The notes under the pieces: generated by a model | Told to the model about the DNA's origin: nothing | Database searches by the model: none | Seen by the model: only the letters and a program-made list of their open reading frames with translations | Part shown: positions 13,501 through 28,380 of the stretch, one piece after another | Position numbering within the stretch: position 1 is the stretch's first letter | Layout of the letters: every line of letters begins with the position of its first letter | Assembly (NCBI GenBank): GCA_036897525.1 | Contig: JAYMTJ010000004.1 | Coordinates: forward strand, 62,001-126,000 | DNA from: Pelargonium x hortorum | Taxonomy: Eukaryota; Streptophyta; Magnoliopsida; Geraniales; Geraniaceae | Length of the DNA stretch: 64,000 nt | Direction of reading: 5' to 3' | Program-made: the position numbers and the translations under genes

Positions 13501-16500
13501 TTTAATTTAGTCAATTACAAGATTGTGGAACTCGATCTTTTGACAAAAAATGCTTTATAAATTTCTATATGTGCTGAATTGCTCTTATTCCCTGTGATTT
13601 AGCAAGAGGAGTTCAAGCTCAATGTGATGTGAGAAGCCGCGGAAATCCGTGTCTATTTGTGGGGAAATATTTATTAGAAAACTCTAGAAATAAATATATC
13701 TAGGAAAAGTAAAAGGGGGACTCTATTCTATTCCAAATTACCAGACCGACGTAAATTCGGATCCATCAGCTTGCCAACTATTGAAGAACCTGAGGCCTAG
13801 TGCTATTCAATCAAGGGGCAGCCTCAAGGTAGGAAATTCCCGAGCTTCTACCTAATTATAGGCTGCTGCTTTATCACATTCGATTTATAATTGTGTAATT
13901 TCCTGTTAAATTCTATCTACCAAAGGAAGTGAAATAGCCCCCATTATTTCACTAACTGGGTTCCCCCTATCTCTTTTTTCAATTCATGAGTTTTTTTGTG
14001 AAGTTTATTTCTAGTATTGTTTAAGTGTATATAAGAACCCCCGCAATTCCAGTTCCAAAATATTAAGAAGGGGACTCCCTTCTGTTAAATATAAGGGTGT
14101 GCAATTCAAATAAAAAGAAAAGACCCGGAAATTCCTTAGTCTAAGCAAATCCCTGTTCGACAAGTCATAACAAATCAAAAGTTTATTTATTTTGCGAACT
14201 TTTCAAAATGAGTAAGTCGCGGATAGTCCTAGGAATGTTTTAAACTTTATATCTTCGGTTGGGGCCTAATAAAGACTAAATAGAATACAAAGTACAATAG
14301 GATACAACTCCTATCAGGACAAGTACAGCTATCAAACTGGTATAGCAGCAAAGACTCATAAAAGTCATGAAAGCGCTGCAAGTCAAACAAAATAAGTTCT
14401 GAATCTGAAGAAGCTAGTTATGAAGAGGTTTTCAGAAAGGACATGCTGAAAAACTTTTATTTTTAACGTAACTGTATAACAGGTTTTGGTATTGTTTCTA
14501 ATGCTAATGGATCCGATTTGTCCTTTAGCTTTTATTAGTGGGAATAGAGAAAAGCAATTGTAAGGAATTCAAAAAGTAGGGCTAAAGTCATTTGTATTTG
14601 TAATACCAGTGTTTTCTAGATCTGCAATTAATTTTTACTTAAGTTATTGCGGGGTTCGTTGTGAAGGAAGGTTAACAGCTAGGTTACCCTATCCTATAAT
14701 GAAACAAGTTTTCTCTTTTTTGTAACTAGATTTCCTATGCTAGACTTTATCGGTGCGGTGTCCCAACTGCAGTGCTAATATTTTAACGAGAGCTCCTTAC
14801 TTCACTTCATTCCGGTTTTTAATTCAAGAGAGGGTTCAAGTGTCCTGATATACCTTAATTTTGACCAGTCTACTTATTATAATTACGAAGCAACGAGACA
14901 AAACCTTATCAATCTGTAGTTCTTATACTCAAAATAGGTTGGAATCCTTTTGTCAGGATCATATTCCATTCCCTAAGTCAGGAATTATACAAGTATCTTA
15001 GTAAGAAATTTTATTCTGCATATGTCAACTAGTATTTAAATCCAAGGTTTACCTTCTCAGGGTGAGGTACGCTAGTTTACGATAAACGATTGAATGTAAA
15101 CTCTGTAACATATAGGGATCCTCTTATAAGTCATAGTCAAAATCAGCATATTGTTATCTTAAAATAAAGTCGAAACCCCAGCAAGCCAAAAATCCAAAAG
15201 TGGAAAAATACATAGTAGGAGCTTTGGGCTTTTGAGAAAAGCATTCCCGTGAATCTTTTTTTTAGTTACCTAATCTAACGCTCGTTTTCAGATAGAATTC
15301 AACTGCCATAGTTATATTTAAGACATTCATTCAATAGACTAAGTTTGAATTCGGTACTCAGTTTCGACTAGGAACTCGATGGATTTTTTCTTACTATTAA
15401 ACTTACCTTAGCCCAGATAAACTCTGAGAAAATTGAACACATAGAACCTCTCCATTCGAAAGAATTCATTCCTATAATGCATTTCAAACTTATGTTTATA
15501 AGACCTCTTTTGCATAAAAGTTGTTATACCCCGTACCTTTCTTCTCCTCACCCATTCCTAGCTCAATGTGTCCTACTTGCCTTGACCTAAAAGTGGATCC
15601 CTCCTCTAGATTCTAATTTCCGAGAAGAGATAGTCTATAAGACAGGCTATTAACATTTCTACCTAGTTCCAGTAACCCTTGCGAGGACCCTCGTATGATT
15701 AAATAGACTCGGAATTAAGGGTTTCTTTGTATTGTCAAGATACTCGTTAGAAGCTTGAGTATTTTAAAGGTGTAGATTGTCTCCAAAAAAAGTCAAAAGT
15801 TTATCCTCACTTCGGTGTCCTAATTAGGGAGATATTATCCATATGTCCACGGGCTCTTCCTATATTGCATTCTATTTACTACTAGAGTGCCCAGACAACC
15901 CTTTTTTTGCCTCTATACCTAGCTACGAATCTATCTTACTTAACGTAATGAAGACAAAGTATACAGCAGAAACTTTTAGCAAGGATTTCTTTAGTAAGCT
16001 ACTCAAGTTTTAGGCTTTATAGCGCTCCTTTGTTTGTTCAATATTCCCAATTCCAAGTGAATAATATTCTTTATTTGTCAAATAGATAAACCTCGAATTT
16101 AATATTATATTAATCGTAGTTCCAAGGAAAACTTCTTCATTTACAAACGGTACATTTCTCTAATGGGAGATTCTGATTCTAGATAGACGGGGAAATGGAA
16201 TAACAGCAGTAGCAACTCCTAGTTTATTAAGCAGTTTAAGCTGGTAATTGAGGTTTAGGAGACTCATCTTTCTTACCAGTTTAACAAGGTATTAATGTCT
16301 TCGGAACAGAAACGGATTTACTTGGCTTAGGACTGATTATTCTATTTGTTTTTGCATAGCATACTCTTCTCAGTCGAGATGATTGATCCGATCTATCAGG
16401 TTTAGCGTTTTTTGCAAATGTATTTCCCGGTTTGGGAAATAGATACAGCTTATGAGCGCTTAGAGGAATTTCTCACTTTAATTGAATTGTTGGGATTTAT

Positions 16501-19500
16501 TTGAAGGCTAAGGAGTTAATCCTAAGTCTTAAAAGCGATGATGTAGCTAAAGCTAAAAGGGTGAAGAGAAACTAATGAGTGAGTTCCTGTTTATGAAGGA
16601 GTCAATGAATTCCTGGTTTTATTTGCATTGTGTTTTTGAGAGTCTTCTATTTTCTTTTGTAACAGGAATTTCCTTATATGAATATGCATGATGGTATAGC
16701 AAGGTACTCTTACGTACAGAGCTGAGAGAACTCAACATTTCCTAACTTGTCAATTGAGGGTTTTGTTTCTGTACCTGTAGTTTATTTATTCTAAAGCAAG
16801 GTAAATAAGGTGTTTCCAGGCCCTTACCATTAATTAAAAATATGGGAAATTCTACGTAAATGAGTGAAATGTACAAACTACGGAGGTACCCGAACAGAGG
16901 ATAAAGCATTATAGCTAGTAACTTTGGCTTTTCTATTGAATCCGTATTCCTTATTGCATGCAGTATTTTGAAAGTATTTACTATAACGGGTATTTGTCTA
17001 ATAGTATTTCTATATCTTTGAATTTGTGTTATTGAGTGTAGCTAAAGGAGTTAATGATTAATTGAAAGCTGACATTGCATGATAAGGTAGAAACCTGATT
17101 TGTAGATTATACATTTAGCCAATTTGACTAGGAAAGCTAGCACTATCTAGTCGAGATATCTCTATAGCCTGTAAAGAAGGAAAACCTTTTTCATTTACAA
17201 ACTTGTCCGCACTGAACCCAACGAGTCTATTTTATAAAGATTGACTTACAAAAGAATTTTTATTAATTTTGCAAAGACACCCTTTTTTCGTACCTGAGTT
17301 AGGTACCCCTTAATTTAGCATCGAAGTTCTATCTTTAATCAATCTTTGGCTTAAATTAACCAATTCTAAATAATACCGGCTTTTTTTTTGTATAACAGCA
17401 AAATACCCTCGTAAAAAAAGCCATTATAATGCGAGACTAGAGCCCTCCAAGGTCCCAATAAACTCAGATAAAAGTTCTTTAAAGTCTTTTTTCTAGATTC
17501 ACTAATAAAGCCCTCTACCAAATTAGATATAATACAGTCGTAAGGCTCGGATTTTTAGAATAGCCCTTATTAATACCTTGGATATTACAAGTTTTCAATT
17601 CTTTTAGGTAAACTTAGCATAAAGAGGAGTCTTAAAGTAGAAAATATTCAATAGGGGTTCTATCCTCTGATAGCTCCAAAAAAGTTCTACGCTTTTCAGT
17701 AAATCTTGCCCTTTAACTTTTGTTCATCAAACCGATCCTTTCCCCTAAACTAAAAGAGAAATCAGCCATAAGGAATCAAAACAAGAGTCACTCAATGGGG
17801 ATCCACCCCCAATTGTCTACAGTTGGAATGTGAGTACTTGCTAGGGAGCTGGTGAAGATGGTACATTAAGAATTTTGTTCCTCCTATATGAAGGTCTTAT
17901 TATTATCTCTTCCTAATTCCTATTAGAAGAGAACGGAGAAGTAGATGATGGAATCGCAAGGGTTATCATACTGTTTACGAAAGAAAAAACTTATGCTTTT
18001 TTCTGGGTGTAATAAAGATTTTCCGGAGGTTAGGCATGACCTGTAATCTAAAAAAGCATGAAATTCCATGTCTAAAAAGATCCCTAATTCTCATCTTTGT
18101 AAACGCCATTCGAACCAAGTGTTTTTACGCTCTTCAAATTGATAGGTAGCTCTCTAGACTAAGAAATAATTTGAAGTGTTGCTAGGTCAGAAAGACTTGT
18201 GTGAAAAAAGGAACCTTTAATACAAACAAAAAAAGAAATAGATTCCCGTACTGATAAATTGAACAGCTAGAACAATTGCCCAGAAGGAGACAAGGCATTC
18301 ACAATCCTGGATAGATATTAGATATGCCCCAGAATTAATAAAGAGAAAGTAAAAGCAAACCACAAGAAAAGAAAAGTCCTAGCAATGAATAAATAACAGG
18401 TAAAGGTAATACAAAACGATACAGGTTGCTCTTTAATTCAATTCTTAAAGGGGGCTTCTAAAGGATCCCCGTATTGCTAAAACCCCCAGGAGGCGCGGGT
18501 CTAACTTATAGCAAACTAGAAAACGTACCCCTACTTTAGTAATCGGCTATGAATCTTAGTACCAAGCTCAGCACTAGCAGCTTAACTAAAAGTTACACCC
18601 GTAATACGGAAACCTACCAAAACAAAAAGTACTTCGGAAGTATAAAATCCCTGGACAGCCTGAAATTAGATAACTAAAACCGAGTAGGGGCTCTCTAAAA
18701 AAAATAGGAGCCCATAAGAAACCTCTTAGAAGCTCCAACCGTGTTATTAAAGTCCTCGCAGTAACACTAAATAGAAATACCCAGTTCTTTCAAACTTAAC
18801 TTTTAGCTTTACGTCATTTACTGGAAATAACTTGACTTTAGCCTCACCTCAGCTCTGAAGTTCTTGCCCTTAAACTCACTTTTTTTTTTGTAAAAACGTT
18901 TGTCTTCTTTTCTTCCAAGATCCCTAAAAAGTATCCTTAACTAAACTTACCTTCAACCTAATAAAAGGGCCCTTAGTTTATTTTATATAAACCTTAAAAT
19001 AAAACGCAAGTTAAGGGTATCCCGTATTCTATCCTCTCGTAGGTTCTTAATCTAAGGAAATCCTAAAGCTTTTGAGAATTCTGTTTAATATTACTATTTT
19101 TAGTAAGAGCCTTGAGGAAGTTTTGCGCTGTTAAAGATTAAATAAAATCTAGCTTGTACTAAAAGCTAGAGACACTCCTCCCTTTCATAAGTTCATTTAC
19201 TCCTTAACACCTTAAAACCGGAGTGCCAGAATGCGGTAACACTGACTAATCTAAGACTAGGAAAGAAATCTACCTCTTACCCTATCCTATTTCTATTTAC
19301 GAAATTCTTAGCTTTAGGCCTTCCCGCTTACTAGAGAACCTGGGAAACAACAACAGGAAAATCCACTTAACACCTTAGTTCTACACAAGCCTTTAGCAGA
19401 AATAGATTGCTTTAGTTACTTTATTCCCCAACTTTCCAGTTTTTTCTGGAATCTGTACTTATGAGTCTTCTTCTTGCAGCCGGGAGTTATATTACCTATT

Positions 19501-20340
19501 AATACTAGTGTAAGGGATTCCGAGTAAGATGATCTACTGTCAAAGAAGGAAGCTTTCATTAAGGTAAGGAAGGTGTGTTGCTGATTCTTATTTTACTAGC
19601 GGATGAATCACAAAAACCAGGTCCCATGGGTCGGGTCATTTTGACCCTTTATTTGAAAAGGTGGATTATTTTAAATAAAAAAAGGAGTTACCTAAGCGCC
19701 CCTTAATTAATATTTAAGAGTCCTATATTCTTCTTATCTTAATCCTATGGTTAAAAACCGGTGGTTAGATATAAAAAAAGTCGTGTAATGCTGATAAACC
19801 CTTTATCGAAAGGATATGTCTTAATAAACCTTCTTCGAATTACGATAGCTCTAACATATCATATAAATTACACTTTCTGGCATGGATTCCTGACTTTTTA
19901 GAAACCCACCTAAAATCTTCCAAAGTAAGGACATATAAATTTCAAGTATTCTCTAACTCCAAAAATGTACATATCAAGTGGAAACTATTGCAGAAGTAAT
20001 CTTTTCTACTCGGAAATGGTAGACTTACTCTTACTAATGAAAACTTCTTGCCCCTACCGTCCTAAACCTAAAGGAGCTTCGTAGAGCTGCTACCCCCTGG
20101 AAAAAATCCTTAAAAAAATGTATATAATCTTTAGACAAACCCCATACGTGTTCTTTCTTTACTATCCGAACTTGACTCGCGTATTTCTTGAGCTTGGCTA
20201 GTTATGGAACTCTAACACGGTACACGGTATCCTTTTCCACCCTAAGTTTGTGCTAGAAAATTAATAGTGACCTTGTGATAAAAAAAAGTTCTTTACCCAG
20301 TTGTTCCTTAAACTGATAGCGGGTGTAACTCTTATGAGGG
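10561..20340. other. AT-rich non-coding DNA
   Basis: No gene-like signal on either strand over nearly 10 kb, and no open frame of even 60 codons. The texture is A/T-rich filler with short GC-rich words. A D-arm-like stretch at 13193-13206 was considered and rejected. One strong short hairpin at 14066 is listed separately. Confidence 0.75.
14066..14083. repeat. Perfect 7-bp hairpin
   Basis: AGAAGGG-GACT-CCCTTCT: seven uninterrupted pairs closing a four-base loop. It is a clear example of the purine-run then pyrimidine-run dyads scattered through the window. No gene ends nearby, so it is not called a terminator. Confidence 0.6.
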
Positions 20341-21890
20341 AACAGCCTGCCTTGTTATGAACGGATTCCAACGGATTCTGACTGATTCCTAAAGTTTATG
20401 TAAATACTCCTCATTTTGTTCGGTTGAATAATTTCACTTTCGGTATAAATATTTGTTGTACAAAATCTCTTATATTATATATTAGCTTGACGATTTTCAG
20501 TGTTTAAAAATAAGCTTCATTTTAGAGACCGATAAAGTCAATTGAGTTCGAATCCCTTGAGTTCTGGTCTAGGAGATATACCTTTGTCTTTAACCTTGAA
20601 CTTGAGCTCTCAACTCAAAGGGTAGTTGCTCTGTCAAGGGAAGTAGTACTGGAGACTAGCTAATACTGATGCTGCTAGGAACTAAAACCAACTCTCAAAT
20701 AACAAGGGCTATAGATCTCCTCATTAAGCTCACTAATTTATTAAGAATTCTAAGGAAATCCTAATGGCACAGCGGAGCTAGTGGAAATCCCTTATAGGAA
20801 ACTTAGATTCTTACTAATGGATGCTAATTCAAGGATCTAATTCCTCTTAAAAACAGATGAAAATAGGAGATCAATACCTGTCAAATACAAGGAAACTTGT
20901 GTAAATCCCATACTGAGAAAGCCTATACCTGTCTTAAGGAACACTTAACTAACCTAAAAGCTCTAGGAAATATAGCTCTCTATGTGCCTTACTATGCCCT
21001 CTCATAAGAATTCATAGGAAATCCCTCAAGAGGACAATTGTCCTCTTCTCTTACTCTTAAAAGAGTTGCTATTCTGTACCGTCAATAGGAATCTCATCTC
21101 AAAGCCAAGAGCCACAAGCTGGAAACTCACGAACTAATACAAATAGAATACTGGTTTATGTCTTAGAATCCTTTTGCGGCTTACAGAATACTAGCTACTT
21201 TGAAGCAATTCCTTTACTGGTTTACACACAAGAAAGATTTCTTGAAAAAGCCTTCAACAACTGCCAAAGCCAAGAATACAATTCAGGAGAGTAAAGTAAG
21301 TTCCTAACTCTCCTAACTCAAAGGCTAATATTTTGAATCACCTCTCAGGGAACAGTTATCCATAGAACAAGAGCTCCATAAGAATTCTCTTTCCTAAGCT
21401 TTATCGGAATGTATATTTACTAAAATCAGGAACTACTCTGAAAATCTCCTCTTATCCTGCAGTAATTCCTGGGATCGATAATACAAGAGCTCAAACCAAG
21501 AATAGCTACTATTATATATTAGAAATTCCTTTAAGCTATCCACCATCAAGATTAGCCTTGCAAAGGCCTACTTGACTTCGACCGCTAAGATACTGCGTTG
21601 GGGTGCCCACCTTTACTTTCCAAAATAGATGCCTCATAACAATTCTTTAGCTCCCAACTATGTTTTTGCTTATCCTATCCCATTACTGGAACTTCCACTT
21701 CCTTTAAGAATTCAGCTAAAAAAACAAAGTGCTACAATTCCTTAAGTTTATCCTTTTAAGAGCTACAATAGAACAAGACAGTTAAGGACAACTCCTAGTA
21801 AGAATGCGGGTACTTTCACTAGAGAATCTGCTAAAGTCTCATACTCCAGCCCCAGTTACTAATTCTAATGTTTTCTATAAGCGGGGGCTT
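20341..21890. other. Composition island B, inverted copies of island repeats
   Basis: A less A/T-homopolymeric stretch rich in words such as GGAAATCC, CTCATAAGAATTC and AGCTAATACTG. At 20655-20671, ACTAGCTAATACTGATG is the reverse complement, with one mismatch, of CATCAGTGTTAGCTAGT at 63319, so the island repeat family is present here in the opposite orientation. No open frame of 60 codons or more is seen. Confidence 0.5.
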
Positions 21891-23440
21891 ACTTGTACAA
21901 AAGCGTAATACCCAAGAGAGCTTCCGCGCTAAGCTCAATCAAGTTTAATACATTAGCAAGCTCTAGCCTGCTATAACTTATGGGAGCCCCTTTTGAGTTG
22001 AGGGATACCTAACAAAAGTTAGCGAAACTTGAGATATTTAGAGGGTATTAAAGGAGCTGAATTCAAGAAATTTTAAAGCTTTTTTGCAACAGAAAGAAAT
22101 AGACGAAAAACCTTGGTTTGCCGTGGGTATAGGGGGGTACCTTAGATGTAGAATAGTAGTTAGATTATACAAAATTTTATTCATTACAAAGTACACGGGT
22201 ACATAATAAAAGAGTAAGCATATTAAAATAGAAAAATTCTATAGAACTAGGATCATACAAAGGGTAATACAGGAAATTGGCAATATTCGTCAAAGCTATA
22301 CTAAAGTACTTAAGTCCTAGATTCCCTTGAGCCATAGTAAAACAGCCTCTTTTAATCTATATTTTAGAAAGCCATTAATTTCCAGATATTATTCGTATAG
22401 ACCTTCTCCTTCTAATATTCTGCGGGGTTACCTACCAGAGTTCTGATCTCAATTTCCAGCTTCTACCAGGCATCCCTAAACCTTCTATATATACGGAATC
22501 CGTACAAGCAAAAAAAGGGGCTGCTATTGTTTATAATAAGGGCTTTTTTAAGAATTTTCCGGGTTGTTAAGAAATCCCAAAGTTAACCGCAACATCTAAC
22601 CCCCTTTCTAAAGTATTGTAAGAGAAGCTCCTACAAAGCTGAGCTCAAAGCGAGACACATAGATTTCTTTCTATTAGTTTCCTTCCGAGTTACGGTACGG
22701 AACCCCCTTTTTTAGCATGAGATTTCAATCTTAATAGCAAGGCATGCTAATTTTTGAGTATTCAAATCTATTTATAGTAATGGTAACCCTAAGTTAGGAA
22801 GGGTGCGAATCCTATTCCGTAAAGACTGATGCAAAACAAAACCTTTATTAGTACTTAGAAATAAGTTTTTTACAGATTTTTTCTGCCCTAAATAGCCTAA
22901 AATAATAAACGTAAGAAAAAAAATGCAAGATTATATAAAATATATAACGAGATTCCTAGTATATTCTTACTACAAGGGAAAAGTAAGGGGATCCTTAAAT
23001 AGTTAGTTAATCCATAAAATTTCCATTGCCGGGGTGCCTTCTAGAATCTAATTAGCAGTGAGAGTATTGCTTTTACCTTTTTATTTTGAGTAGATGTAAA
23101 TTTAAGTATCTTCTGAGGGGATGCTGAGGAAACCCTGTTTAATACTATAACTTATATATATTTTCATTTAATATTGTTTTATCTGTGCTTAATTTAGTAA
23201 AGAGCTCCTTGCTAAGGGCTGCCTGCGTTAATACAATTTGCTTCAGTAAAACACTTCCCGGGTAATGAAATTCAAGGGTATCCCGCCTCAAAAAATTCTC
23301 AGAGAGTTCTTGATGCTAGAAGTTTTTTCTAAAAGATGCTAGCTTGAAAGCTATCAATCTAAAGGTACTCTCTCTCAACTATGCACTGTAATTTAATGTA
23401 CTATCTTAGCAGGTAAATACAGCCTTTAGAGCTACAAAAG
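21891..23440. other. AT-rich non-coding DNA
   Basis: Nothing gene-like is seen. A/T-rich filler with short GC words such as GGGGGGTACC at 22133. Confidence 0.7.
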
Positions 23441-23760
23441 GTTCGGGACATTGCACCCAAAGAACGGGTGGATTCTATAAGTCCTTCATTTGCCGGCTAT
23501 GTAAATAGATAGGTTTGGCTTCCTTGACCGAGTACCTGTATGGATTGCTTGCATTACCTCCATCAACTACCCTAAACCCTGTATCGGAGTGGGACCTTCT
23601 CCTCAGACCATAGCATTAAGTCCTAGCTTCCATAAGCTACAGAAGAACCGGCTATGTCATTAGGATCGGAATCCTGCTTTCATTTGGACTACATAGTACA
23701 TATAGAATACAAGGGTTTCCTCAATTAGACCTTAATCCGCTATGCATTATGTACTACCCT
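23441..23760. other. Small composition island
   Basis: About 320 bases with balanced composition and few A/T runs (for example TTGACCGAGTACCTGTATGG at 23523). No open frame of note, no tRNA or rRNA motif. It resembles the other islands in texture, but no exact repeat with them was found by eye. Confidence 0.35.
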
Positions 23761-26640
23761 AAATGGAAGACTGTTAAAAAACCCAAAAAAGGAAATCTTT
23801 ACTTTAAACTAACAAGTAACAAGAACAACCCCTTATCTTAACTTACTCGGAAACTTTCTATTCTATATTACCACAAAACTAGGATTCTCTTAACTCGTAA
23901 AAGGAGAGTGACCTCGTTCACATTAACAAAGAAGGAAGAGCGCACCACCAGCAAAGAGATAAGAGTCTTCCCAGGCTTATTGTTCTACATAAAGAATTTC
24001 AAAGTTTAGTTATTAGTAGCTTCTAGGAACCCGGAGTTATGAAATAAAAAATAATAGAAATACCGAATCCTCTTGCGGGGAAGACTTTGAAAGGCAAAAG
24101 CAAACAAAGAAGTCTACATATATCAAAACTTTTGTTAATAGGATTTCGTGTCTATTATGTAAGGGGCACTTATTAAGTAAAGTAGAGGTATTATACTACA
24201 AAGAAAGGTATACATAATAAGAGCATGAAAGAAGGTATGCATAAGAGTAAAACAAGTAAGTCAAAAAGAAGTTTTATGGGCTTTGAACTCGTATATTTTC
24301 TGGTAGCTAAGGATATTGAGGAAGAGTAAGGCGTTGCTTGTTACCTTGTTTCCAAAGTTTCCCTTTTCGGATTTAAAAAAAGGAAAGTCATAAGTAATGA
24401 ATTTCCGGGAAAGGCATATGTAGAATGTAGAACTAAACGTGTTTTCTTTTGCTTCTAATCCTAGTCTCGGTCACAAGGAACTAAAGGTCAAAGAATTTAG
24501 AATCTCGGTAAATCAAAATCCTATTAGCCCCTAATAGCGCCCCATTAGTACATTCAATTCAATAAGTTTAAACTAGGAAAATTTAAGATAGGGAGCTCTT
24601 ACTGTACTGTCTCTGGAGAGGCATTATGAATTGAAGGGGCTTTCCTTTTCTTTTATCGTCTAATGCTAGGTATTTTAAAGGAGTTTCATTTAGGGGAGGC
24701 CTATATAGAAGCGGATACCCTAAAGAGAGTTTGCTCCATGGGACTAACTCTGGGTCAAGTTAACAAAGAAGTCTAGGAAATGAAGTACAGGAATAGCAAA
24801 AAAAGGAAACCCTTGAGAGGAATCAAAATCCAGCGAGAGGCTTCTTTTTATGGAAAACTCTCTTTGCGTTGCGAGGTAGAGGATCCGAAAGAGTTCTATA
24901 CTGCAAAATTCCTGTAAACCCCTATTGAGTTGGACTAGTAAGTAGGGGCGCTTCATTATCTATCTTATGCTAACAAAATTGACAGCTGTTAGTTAAAAGC
25001 ATTGGCTTTTCTAAAATGGAGTCTAATATAAGAAGATGCCAAGTCAGTTTTAAGTCACGAAGGGGGCTTTTCTCCGAAAAGATTCTTTACTCAATTATTA
25101 GAGAATTCCAGTCAAGGGAATGCCTTAAGAGATACCCTTATAGGACTTTTTTGAGATATAAAGACTATTATTGAGAACTCTTTTTTTTTTCAAACTTATA
25201 AACTAAGAAGGTTCTCGCTATATTTTACAAGACTCTTAAATTCTTTAGCTTTTTCTAAATAAAAAGGAAGAGAATAGCTACAGTCATAAGAAATTGGTTA
25301 CCTTTGAAAGAACGAAAAGCACAAAATCTTGGTGATAGGTTATTGGTGTTGCATGCGCTTTATAGAATTCCAAGGCATTTAGTAAAGTTTAACTTGGTAT
25401 ACCAACCTTTCCTCTTTGAGGTTACCCCTTTGTAATTAGAAAGGGATTGGCCCTAAATATTTAGTACTGCAAAAGCACTTGTTTCTCAACTGAGCTTAAA
25501 CAGGGAGGATTTCAAATTAGAAAAACCACAGGTCTTTTATATAGGATATAATATAAGAGAATTGAAGATGTAAATACGGCTATAGAACTAAAGGCAAGCT
25601 TGCTTGTTTCTTATATCTTAGCTCTTCGATTTGTAGCTAAGGAGGTTCCTATCTCTTTCTTGGATATTGGGTATATTGGGAATTGTTTTTATCTACTCTC
25701 GGTTCCTAAACCCGGAAATCTGCTTCTGCCTTTACGTTTATTATAGAAAAAACTTAAGTATAAGTATACTAAGAGAAAAAAGGGAGGAAGATATAGAGTA
25801 TATAAATTTCTTGGAATAAAAGAGTAGGATAGCAAGGGGAGTTCGTTACCAACCAAGATTTTGTTTATCTAAAAAGGCGGTCCCTCTTACTGTACCTGTA
25901 CTAGGCAGGCTATAATAAGTCTCTCCCTTTTTTCAGGACTAGGAATTCTTCCGCAAGTGCCTATAAATCTAAAAAGGGAATGAAAACATTTACGAAATGG
26001 AATTTACGGGAATTGTCAAACTAGGGCTAACTCTGCACAAGTAAATGCTAATAAGAAACTGGAGTCTCTAGTATCTAACCAGCGAAAGTAGGAGGAATTC
26101 AGTATTTCAAGATTCAGACCTATTTTCCGGGGAGGGTCATAAGTAAACAGGGAAGTCCTAAAAATAGGCTTAAACCGGGGTCTCTCATAACTAAAATTGG
26201 GAAGAATTCCAATAAGAGAAAACCCATAGTAAGACTCCAAAGGCCTCAAACGCTGGAAAAAAACGGCTTAGGAGGTACACTAATTTTTTATTAAATGCAC
26301 GTATAATGGCTTTACAATCGTTTTTTTGTTCCTAATTGTTTAGCGAAAGAGTTCTATCTAAGTACTTCGGAAATGAAATCCAGGGAATTTGGTAGAGAAA
26401 TCTTAACTCTCTTGACTCTATCTAAAGGGTCTCCTCCAGTGGCTGGCAATATAAAAAAAAAAAGGGCATTCTACTTATAAAACGAGGTCTGGATTAGTCA
26501 ATTCTTTATTATTGAAAAGTATTTACTAGAATGAGGTATATAAATGGAGTTTCCTTTGATTTCAGTTGAATCTTTAAAAGAGGGCTTTGCCTGTTTCCAT
26601 TTCTTTTGAATTATAAGAATTCTAAATTCTAAATAGAGAA
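23761..26640. other. AT-rich non-coding DNA
   Basis: Nothing supportable is seen. Two open frames of 70 and 77 codons on the minus strand (24744-24956, 26016-26249) have no recognisable features and are of chance length. Confidence 0.65.
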
Positions 26641-27906
26641 CTTAAGCTAATGGGTAGAAGTCTAAAAAGAAACTAACATGAAGAATAGAGCGCTCTGTAT
26701 ATAGAATGTCCTTCTTCTTAGGAATTAGGAACAACTACAAATCCTTTCTTTTTCTTTTGCTTACATTTGTTCAATCGGCTCGGGATTTATTGGGATGCTT
26801 AAGCTAGTGCGAAGAGCTTTCCTTATTTCCCATTTTATTCCTTAGAGTAGAGAGCTTTACCGATGAATCCTTCTGACAGTAAGACTGCACTTTCAGGGAA
26901 GTTTTTAGGTTAAGGCTAGGTTTTATCTTGATTCCGATCTAGATAGAAGCTGATAGCAGGCAAAGCACAAGATTGTATTCTTGGTTTGTAATGGACATGA
27001 GCCCCTTAATATGGACAGATAAGTTCCTTTTACTTGTTCAGTTGTTGAAACCTTTATAGCATGATGGCAAAGGAGTTCAGATTAAGGTATTCTATTTCAT
27101 TTCCTTTGTTGTGAGTATATACCTTATTAGGTGCAGCTTCTATTCTAGCAGTTCTTGGCTTTGGAATGCCTATTGATAATGGAAGTGCTGCTATTTAGGA
27201 GAACGGATATTCTGTTTCTGATCTTCCTAACCAGTCAATTGAGCTATTTGACTTCTGTCTTTCGGAATTCATTGCTGACATTTAGGATAACATCTTTCTT
27301 TCCTTGATTAGAATGACTTATATAAGAGTCAATTTGTAGTACTAGAGTTACTGAGTTTTTAGTATAAGTAATTAGCAGGGTTAGGATAAAGTGGTAGAGC
27401 TGAGAAATGAGAATTGACTGTCACATTGGTTCGAAGTGAGGCTTTTAGAGATACTGGATAGAGAGTTCGGTTTCAGTTCAGAATAGAAGTTCCGGTTTCA
27501 GAGAAATTGGAATTGAAGTTAAGCAGGGTTATGAGGTTCCGTAAATATAGAAGGTATCTTAGCTGAGTTCATAAGTTAGAGTCTATAGTCTACGTGTGAG
27601 TTCGGCTTTCAGAAATAGAGAAGTGTCAGGTTTATTAGCTCTAGTACAACACTCAGTATCTTGATTCGATAGCTTCCTTTTCTGATTCTAGTGTTCTAAT
27701 TCATTCCCTTGCTAGTGAAACACATATTCCTGTCCTTACATTCAATTCTGATGTCAGCTTGATTCGATAGGTGGGGCAATCTAGCAACAACTATAAGAGC
27801 TCCAACTAGCTTACCTTTTCTTCGTTATGAACTACCCTTCAGTGTCAGCTTGTTTGTTAGCTATTCACAACAAAGGTTCCCTAGTACAGGCATGGGTATT
27901 AGTCTC

Positions 27907-27975
27907 AGTAGTTAGTATTCTGTCAGCCATTCTACAAGTAAGGATTCTCCTCAACAAAGTCTAGGGATTTCTTAG
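27907..27975 (+). repeat. Island repeat family, copy 1
   Basis: Aligned by eye to 37394-37460, this copy matches over about 62 bases at close to 90% identity. The shared core begins GTTAGTATTCTGTCAGC and continues through AAGTAAGGATTC, then CCTCAAC, then GATTTC. Variants occur nearby at 28381 and 28501. The element type is unknown: no terminal inverted repeats or target duplications are seen. Confidence 0.7.
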
Positions 27976-28380
27976 CCTTTGAGAGGGTTTTGCCTTGCAT
28001 TAGACTGGTATTGACCTTCTATTTGCTATTTGACAGGAATTTTCTGTACTTACCGGTATTTTGCTTAGGCTTTCCCTCTGTATTAACTTTGTAGGTCCTT
28101 GCATTAGCTTGCGGGCTTTATTACCCTTGAAAGTCAATAGGTTATAGGCATATGTTAACTCTTGGACTATTGACTGAGGAACAATACACTCTCAAGAGGA
28201 GATATGGTACTACCAAGTTCCCTCTGTATTAGTTAGTGGGACCCCTTAAGTAATTTGACAGGAATCGAGTTCCTACCATTGAACATTAGTAAGATGTCAA
28301 GGTCAAGGTTTGCTGTGACATTCAAAAAGGTTTCTATTGTATTAGCTTTGAGAATTAGTCTCTTTAGTCTAGTAATTAGC

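Noticed and set aside
13635-13650. GAAGCCGCGGAAATCC, also 530-loop-like
   Set aside because: Lacks the preceding GCCAGCA and the following TAAT; a chance GC word.
20541-20556. GAGTTCGAATCCC, a T-loop box
   Set aside because: The flanking bases do not form a T-stem and no anticodon arm lies upstream.
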